A stretch of 64,000 nucleotides of DNA, from the NCBI GenBank assembly GCA_017303805.1, contig JAFLBQ010000003.1:62001-126000 (forward strand), given 5' to 3'. Shown piece after piece: positions 60,057 through 64,000 of this stretch. The notes beneath the pieces are model-generated. The model saw only the letters and a program-made list of their open reading frames with translations, did no database searches and was not told where the DNA came from. The first letter of the stretch is position 1. Every line of letters begins with the position of its first letter. The position numbers and the translations under genes were made by a program. This stretch comes from Cytophagales bacterium. GTDB taxonomy: Bacteria > Bacteroidota > Bacteroidia > Cytophagales > Cyclobacteriaceae.

Positions 60057-61586
60057 TTACTCTTGCAATAGAGTTAATACTACCCTGCGATTTTCAGCAC
60101 GCTGAGCCTCCGTTTGGTTTTCGTTCAACGGTTCGCGCATGCCCTTGCCTTCGCTTTTAATGCGATTGGGATTAATGCCCGCTTTAATCAATTGGTGTTT
60201 CACAGCATCGGCTCTTCGTTGTGAAAGCCGCAGATTAAATTTATCGCCACCTACATTATCCGTATGGCCTTCAATAATTAATGTAAGTGTTTCATCTTCC
60301 ATTAATTTTGTGGCAAGCCGGTTTACATACGCTTCCGATTCATCGTCCAGCTCGGCCGAATTAAACTCGAAGTTGAAATGCAGGATTGTTTTATTAACCA
60401 CAACAGGTTGTTGCGCAAACGGCCCCACGTTAATGTTGGTCTTAGGCTTACCCGCATTAGTTGAATCGGGGCGGGTTACTACACGCTGCGCAGAATCAAC
60501 CGGAAGTTTAAGTTGCGTGGAATCCTTTCTCAACACCGCTGTTTTGGCCACTGGCTTCTTTTGAGCCGCTTTCTTAGCGGCTTCTTCCTGTCGCTTTTCG
60601 CGTTGCTTCTGATAGCGGGTTTTTACTGGCTTGCGTACCTGAAGTGCAACCTCAAGCGCGCCCAGGTTTCCAGGGTTTTGATTGAATGCCGGAAAATCAT
60701 ACGAGACTCCAAACGAAATTGCCTGCCGGTGTAGTTGAACCCCCGCAATACCCGAGCGCCCCGGCACAACCCGGGCAATCAATTCCACACGATCGCCAAC
60801 CGTGCGCGGATCGTTGCCTGACTCCCACTGAAAGCGCGAACCAAGTTGGGCAAGCGTGGTACCTGCAGATTTGGAAATAAGCACTTCCGGAATAATGCTC
60901 AAGTTGTTTACCGAGTACACCTGAACGGCAAGATTACCTACCGCAGTTAGCGGAGTTCTGTACTGAACATCCGTAAATGAACTAACCGGCCGGTTTACAT
61001 CGAACAAGGAAATTCCAAAAGCATGCAACTGCTTTCCTTTTCTGTTAACCTGCAGCCATTGCAAACCCATATTAAAGGTAGAATGGCTGCCCCTGAATTG
61101 TGAAAAGTTTTCACCTGAAAAAGCGAACCGGTCAAAGCCCCGGTCGGGCACATACTGAGCGCCCGTAGTAAAGCCATCTAACTTAACCGACCTGCGTTGA
61201 ACTAATACGGAAGAACCAAATGAAAGTGTTTGCAAGTGGCCCACTTCCACGTGCACCGCATAACTTAATGCAGCTTCCTGCACCTGGTAAACTCCAGCCG
61301 TACGATCGCTGTGTAACAAAACTCCAAAACCCGACCAGGGTTTGCCGGTACTGGGATTTAATAACGGATACGTTCCGGATAGATAATCGCTCTGAATTTT
61401 AAAATCCCCACCGGTAGCCTGACTGCGGTGGATAAACGTTGCCTCCGCATACTTTGAGTTACCAGCCAGAGCCGGGTTTACCCGTAAGCCTGTAAAATTA
61501 TATTGCGAATACTGAAAGTACTGAGCAGACCCCGTAACGCTTAGTAAAAAAAATACTACGAAAGCAAGTAACCGCGACACAACCAT
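60057..61586 (-). CDS. PorP/SprF-family T9SS membrane protein fused to OmpA
   Basis: A 509-residue protein. After the signal peptide (residues 1-21, ending TGSAQ) it has a PorP/SprF barrel (about 22-325) beginning YFQYSQYNFTGLRVNPALAG. Then comes a Lys/Arg/Glu-rich linker (about 333-360, KQREKRQEEAAKKAAQKK) and a C-terminal OmpA domain (about 400-509, with LIIEGHTDNVGGD and RRADAVKHQL). PorP/SprF proteins pair with type B T9SS cargo; OmpA binds peptidoglycan. Here one chain has both. It overlaps the stop of the type B cargo gene by 1 bp (TAATG). Confidence 0.9.
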   Translation of the reverse strand: MVVSRLLAFVVFFLLSVTGSAQYFQYSQYNFTGLRVNPALAGNSKYAEATFIHRSQATGGDFKIQSDYLSGTYPLLNPSTGKPWSGFGVLLHSDRTAGVYQVQEAALSYAVHVEVGHLQTLSFGSSVLVQRRSVKLDGFTTGAQYVPDRGFDRFAFSGENFSQFRGSHSTFNMGLQWLQVNRKGKQLHAFGISLFDVNRPVSSFTDVQYRTPLTAVGNLAVQVYSVNNLSIIPEVLISKSAGTTLAQLGSRFQWESGNDPRTVGDRVELIARVVPGRSGIAGVQLHRQAISFGVSYDFPAFNQNPGNLGALEVALQVRKPVKTRYQKQREKRQEEAAKKAAQKKPVAKTAVLRKDSTQLKLPVDSAQRVVTRPDSTNAGKPKTNINVGPFAQQPVVVNKTILHFNFEFNSAELDDESEAYVNRLATKLMEDETLTLIIEGHTDNVGGDKFNLRLSQRRADAVKHQLIKAGINPNRIKSEGKGMREPLNENQTEAQRAENRRVVLTLLQE

Positions 61587-63982
61587 TAGCGCATTAGAAG
61601 TAGTGATCCGGAGGTAGAACCATTTAATAAAATTTCATTTCCATCAGGCAACTTCCCATCTACCCGCCAATAATACATGCCGGCAGGTTGCTCTTGGCCG
61701 TTGGTCTTGCCGTTCCAACCGTAGGCAAGCGCATCGGTAACATTATTGGTTTGATACACCACCGATCCTTCCCGATTAAAAATTCTGAATTGAAATGTAG
61801 TAGCCTGTGTTAGTCCATAAACCAATAACACATCGTTGGCGCCATCGTTATTGGGTGTAAACAAATTAGGTATAAAGCCGGTTTGCTGAACTTCTACTAA
61901 CACATTGCCGCTGGCGGTACAACCCAGTGAATCAAAAACCGTGATCGTATAGAAAGTTGTTTGGAGCGGACCTGCAATGGGCATTGCCACGGTGGCGTCT
62001 GATAACCCACTGCCGGGCGACCATTGAAAGGTTGTGGCATTGCTGGTAATGTGAAGCTGAACGGAGTTACCGCGTTGAATACGAAACCTTTCCTCATTCA
62101 CGGTTAATTCAGGCGCACTTATCTTTAGTTCAAATGTGCCACTTAAACTGCACCCGAAGGCGTGCGCTTCAACATGAATGGTTTGCTCCTTAGTAAGAAC
62201 TACCGAGATCGTGTCTTTATCGGCTATAGCCGGTTCGGTATCCCAGGCTATGGAATTCCAGCCCGGTGGAATTCCAAGTTTAACGGTAGCCTGCAAGCAG
62301 GCATAAATCGTTTTGTGCAAGGTTGTGTTCCCATCATTTATCTCTATTAACCATACCTTGTTTTTCGAACAATCACTTCCTTGCGGAACAAATGAAAAAA
62401 GCGTGTCGGCTGTTGTAGCAACAAACGAGAATGTGTCGGAGTATCCGAGATAGCCCTTACTCAGTGAAAACCAGTAGGCCGGCTCATCACTTTTAAGAGC
62501 TACCTCATTTCCTTTGCACGCCTGCACCGTTTCATGAACCAGGTCGAAACACGGTAGTACGCCACCCGAACAAATCTCGTAACTTCCGTTGTAGCCACTG
62601 TCCACAGTTTGAATCTGATAATAGTATCGATCATCTGTAAGACTATTCACCACCTGAAAAGTATTTGCAGAGGCACTGCCATGCGTAACAACCGCTCTCC
62701 GTCCGTTTGTTAAACTAAACTCAGACATAAGTACCGATTCTGTATCCTTACCCAACCATACATCGTAGGTTAGCGAAGCAGAGGCCGTGCTATCATCTAC
62801 GGCAGGCCACCAATAAAGAAACGTGCGGTTAAATGTAGAAATGGCAAATGAGTTCGATGCCGGTTTGGGGCGTTCATTTTTTAAAAGCAAGGTGTTTTTA
62901 AAAAGTTTTATCCAAGTACCATCAGTAGAATCAAGTACTTGCAAAAAATCTAAATTACCATCCCGATCAAAATCTCCGGGCTCCAGTAACACCATACCTG
63001 CTGTATCAAGTTCAATCGTATCGGTTGCCGTAAGAATCCGATTTACTTTATCTAAGCCGGATTTTCCAAATATCCACTGATCGGCTAAGCCATCCGCATT
63101 CATATCGCCACTAAAAATCTGCACGGGCATCACATCTTCAACCTTCGATTCAAACTCCAGCAAACCGTTTACATTGTTCCACCTGGCCTTCACAGGGCTA
63201 CCCATTTCATCTAACCCTTGCACCCACAGATCGAAGTATCCATCAGCATTAAAATCTAGTAGAGAAAGTTTACCGGCTACCGGTGTACTTAACGCTACTT
63301 TTTTAAAATTTAATTTGCCTTGATTTACCCACTGCTGTAGTATGGGTTGATTTGCATCGTTCCGGCCGGAAAGAACAAGATCGGGAAGGCCATCGTTGTT
63401 CAAATCAAATAATTTGAAATCCGTTACCACCAAGCCGGTAGTATCGAATTGTAATTGGTACTGATTATTCTTCTTTTCATATATGCGAAGGTGTGCTGTG
63501 TCGGCTTCAAGTTCAGTGGTTATCAATTCTGCTTGGCCATCCTGATTTAAATCCGTCATCAGTACCTGTTGTGCATGTGCCGATAGCAAGTTGGTGGAAG
63601 GTGTAAACGTAAAGGCCCCCGAACTTAAGAATGGTTTGATTACACCCTGACTACCGGTACGACCGTAAATAATCAAATCCATTTGATTATCCTTGTTGTG
63701 ATCTGCAATCAGAAAATTACCGTCCAGAATTCCGGAAGTAAATTTACTGTGCTCCACAAGGTGCTGCCCTTCCTGATTTTCAAGAATAAAAATTTTTACT
63801 TCACCGGTGGGTGTTCTTCCGGCCAGTACCACGTCCAATAATGTATCGCCATTCAGGTTAACCCATTGGGCCTGTGTTACTGCTATGGTTTCGCTCAGCT
63901 TCAGTTTGGAAATTTGTTTAAACTGCTGAGCGTTTAGGTTCATGCCAGCAAGTAGTGCAAATAGTATGAGTAGCGGTCGCAT
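61586..63982 (-). CDS. T9SS type B cargo with VCBS/FG-GAP-like repeats
   Basis: A 798-residue protein with a signal peptide (LLILFALLAGMNLNAQ). The N-terminal half (about 25-390) has about seven repeats with Asp-rich loops such as DLNNDGLPDL, DFNADGYFDL, DMNADGLADQ and DFDRDGNLDF, typical of VCBS/FG-GAP propellers that bind calcium. The middle has beta-sandwich regions (about 400-680). The C-terminus (about 700-798) is a gliding-motility-associated type B sorting domain (FIPNLFTPNNDGANDVLLV, then YYWRVDG). It is coupled to the PorP/SprF-OmpA gene, the expected partner type. Confidence 0.93.
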   Translation of the reverse strand: MRPLLILFALLAGMNLNAQQFKQISKLKLSETIAVTQAQWVNLNGDTLLDVVLAGRTPTGEVKIFILENQEGQHLVEHSKFTSGILDGNFLIADHNKDNQMDLIIYGRTGSQGVIKPFLSSGAFTFTPSTNLLSAHAQQVLMTDLNQDGQAELITTELEADTAHLRIYEKKNNQYQLQFDTTGLVVTDFKLFDLNNDGLPDLVLSGRNDANQPILQQWVNQGKLNFKKVALSTPVAGKLSLLDFNADGYFDLWVQGLDEMGSPVKARWNNVNGLLEFESKVEDVMPVQIFSGDMNADGLADQWIFGKSGLDKVNRILTATDTIELDTAGMVLLEPGDFDRDGNLDFLQVLDSTDGTWIKLFKNTLLLKNERPKPASNSFAISTFNRTFLYWWPAVDDSTASASLTYDVWLGKDTESVLMSEFSLTNGRRAVVTHGSASANTFQVVNSLTDDRYYYQIQTVDSGYNGSYEICSGGVLPCFDLVHETVQACKGNEVALKSDEPAYWFSLSKGYLGYSDTFSFVATTADTLFSFVPQGSDCSKNKVWLIEINDGNTTLHKTIYACLQATVKLGIPPGWNSIAWDTEPAIADKDTISVVLTKEQTIHVEAHAFGCSLSGTFELKISAPELTVNEERFRIQRGNSVQLHITSNATTFQWSPGSGLSDATVAMPIAGPLQTTFYTITVFDSLGCTASGNVLVEVQQTGFIPNLFTPNNDGANDVLLVYGLTQATTFQFRIFNREGSVVYQTNNVTDALAYGWNGKTNGQEQPAGMYYWRVDGKLPDGNEILLNGSTSGSLLLMR

Positions 63983-64000
63983 ATTACTTAGCGTGAAGGA

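Overview
The window looks like a chromosomal segment of a Bacteroidota bacterium, most likely order Cytophagales. The reasons are: type IX secretion (T9SS) parts and cargo (PorT, a PorP/SprF-OmpA fusion, a type A and a type B C-terminal sorting domain); families mostly confined to the phylum (DUF4252, DUF5606, DUF3667, DUF6588-like, PD40-OmpA proteins); an ECF sigma/anti-sigma pair; and the phylum-type promoter element TAnnTTTG in front of several genes, with few Shine-Dalgarno-like sites. I see no tRNA, rRNA, CRISPR array, prophage or intact insertion sequence. Genes are packed tightly, often with 1-4 base start/stop overlaps. The assignment rests on gene content only.

Layout. 1-8.2 kb: Zn-ribbon protein and SDR, secreted serine hydrolase, SemiSWEET sugar transporter, GNAT, then a leftward cassette of ECF sigma, anti-sigma, three DUF4252 proteins and an ABC-2 exporter, and a DUF2007 protein. 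8.2-14.4 kb: PD40-OmpA protein, small membrane protein, a bacterial pentameric ligand-gated channel homologue, dtd, and envelope or oxidoreductase genes. 14.4-19.2 kb: IscA-like protein, GT2, folB, DivIVA-like, WD40, PPTase, redoxin. 19.2-25.5 kb: a deleted DUF4143 ATPase remnant, SDR, porT-ubiE, a small unknown gene behind two hairpins, WYL regulator, PorE-like OmpA protein. 25.6-31.6 kb: engB, DUF5606, fbp, aspartokinase, LMW-PTP, enoyl-CoA hydratase, DUF6588-like. 31.7-38.4 kb: waaA-rsgA, a GT2/FemAB-like/DUF4442 cluster, nhaC, 3'-5' exonuclease. 38.5-46.8 kb: DUF2807 protein, lysoplasmalogenase, MFS, a truncated four-helix-bundle gene between inverted degenerate repeats, prfB with its programmed frameshift, ilvE, PduO-type adenosyltransferase, LolD-like ATPase, alpha/beta hydrolase. 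46.9-54.6 kb: one 2574-residue repetitive T9SS cargo protein. 54.6-64 kb: NRDE, DUF3667, rnhB, NUDIX, GH109 and ThuA, a second SemiSWEET, and a type B T9SS cargo gene overlapping its PorP/SprF-OmpA partner.

Most genes are housekeeping or envelope functions. The items most worth a second look are the PorP/SprF-OmpA fusion paired with a VCBS-type type B cargo, the modular giant cargo protein, the channel homologue with an unusual pore helix, the seven-gene ECF/DUF4252/ABC cassette, the four-helix-bundle gene framed by inverted repeats, and an orphan terminator that implies a small RNA or an attenuated leader before the enoyl-CoA hydratase gene.
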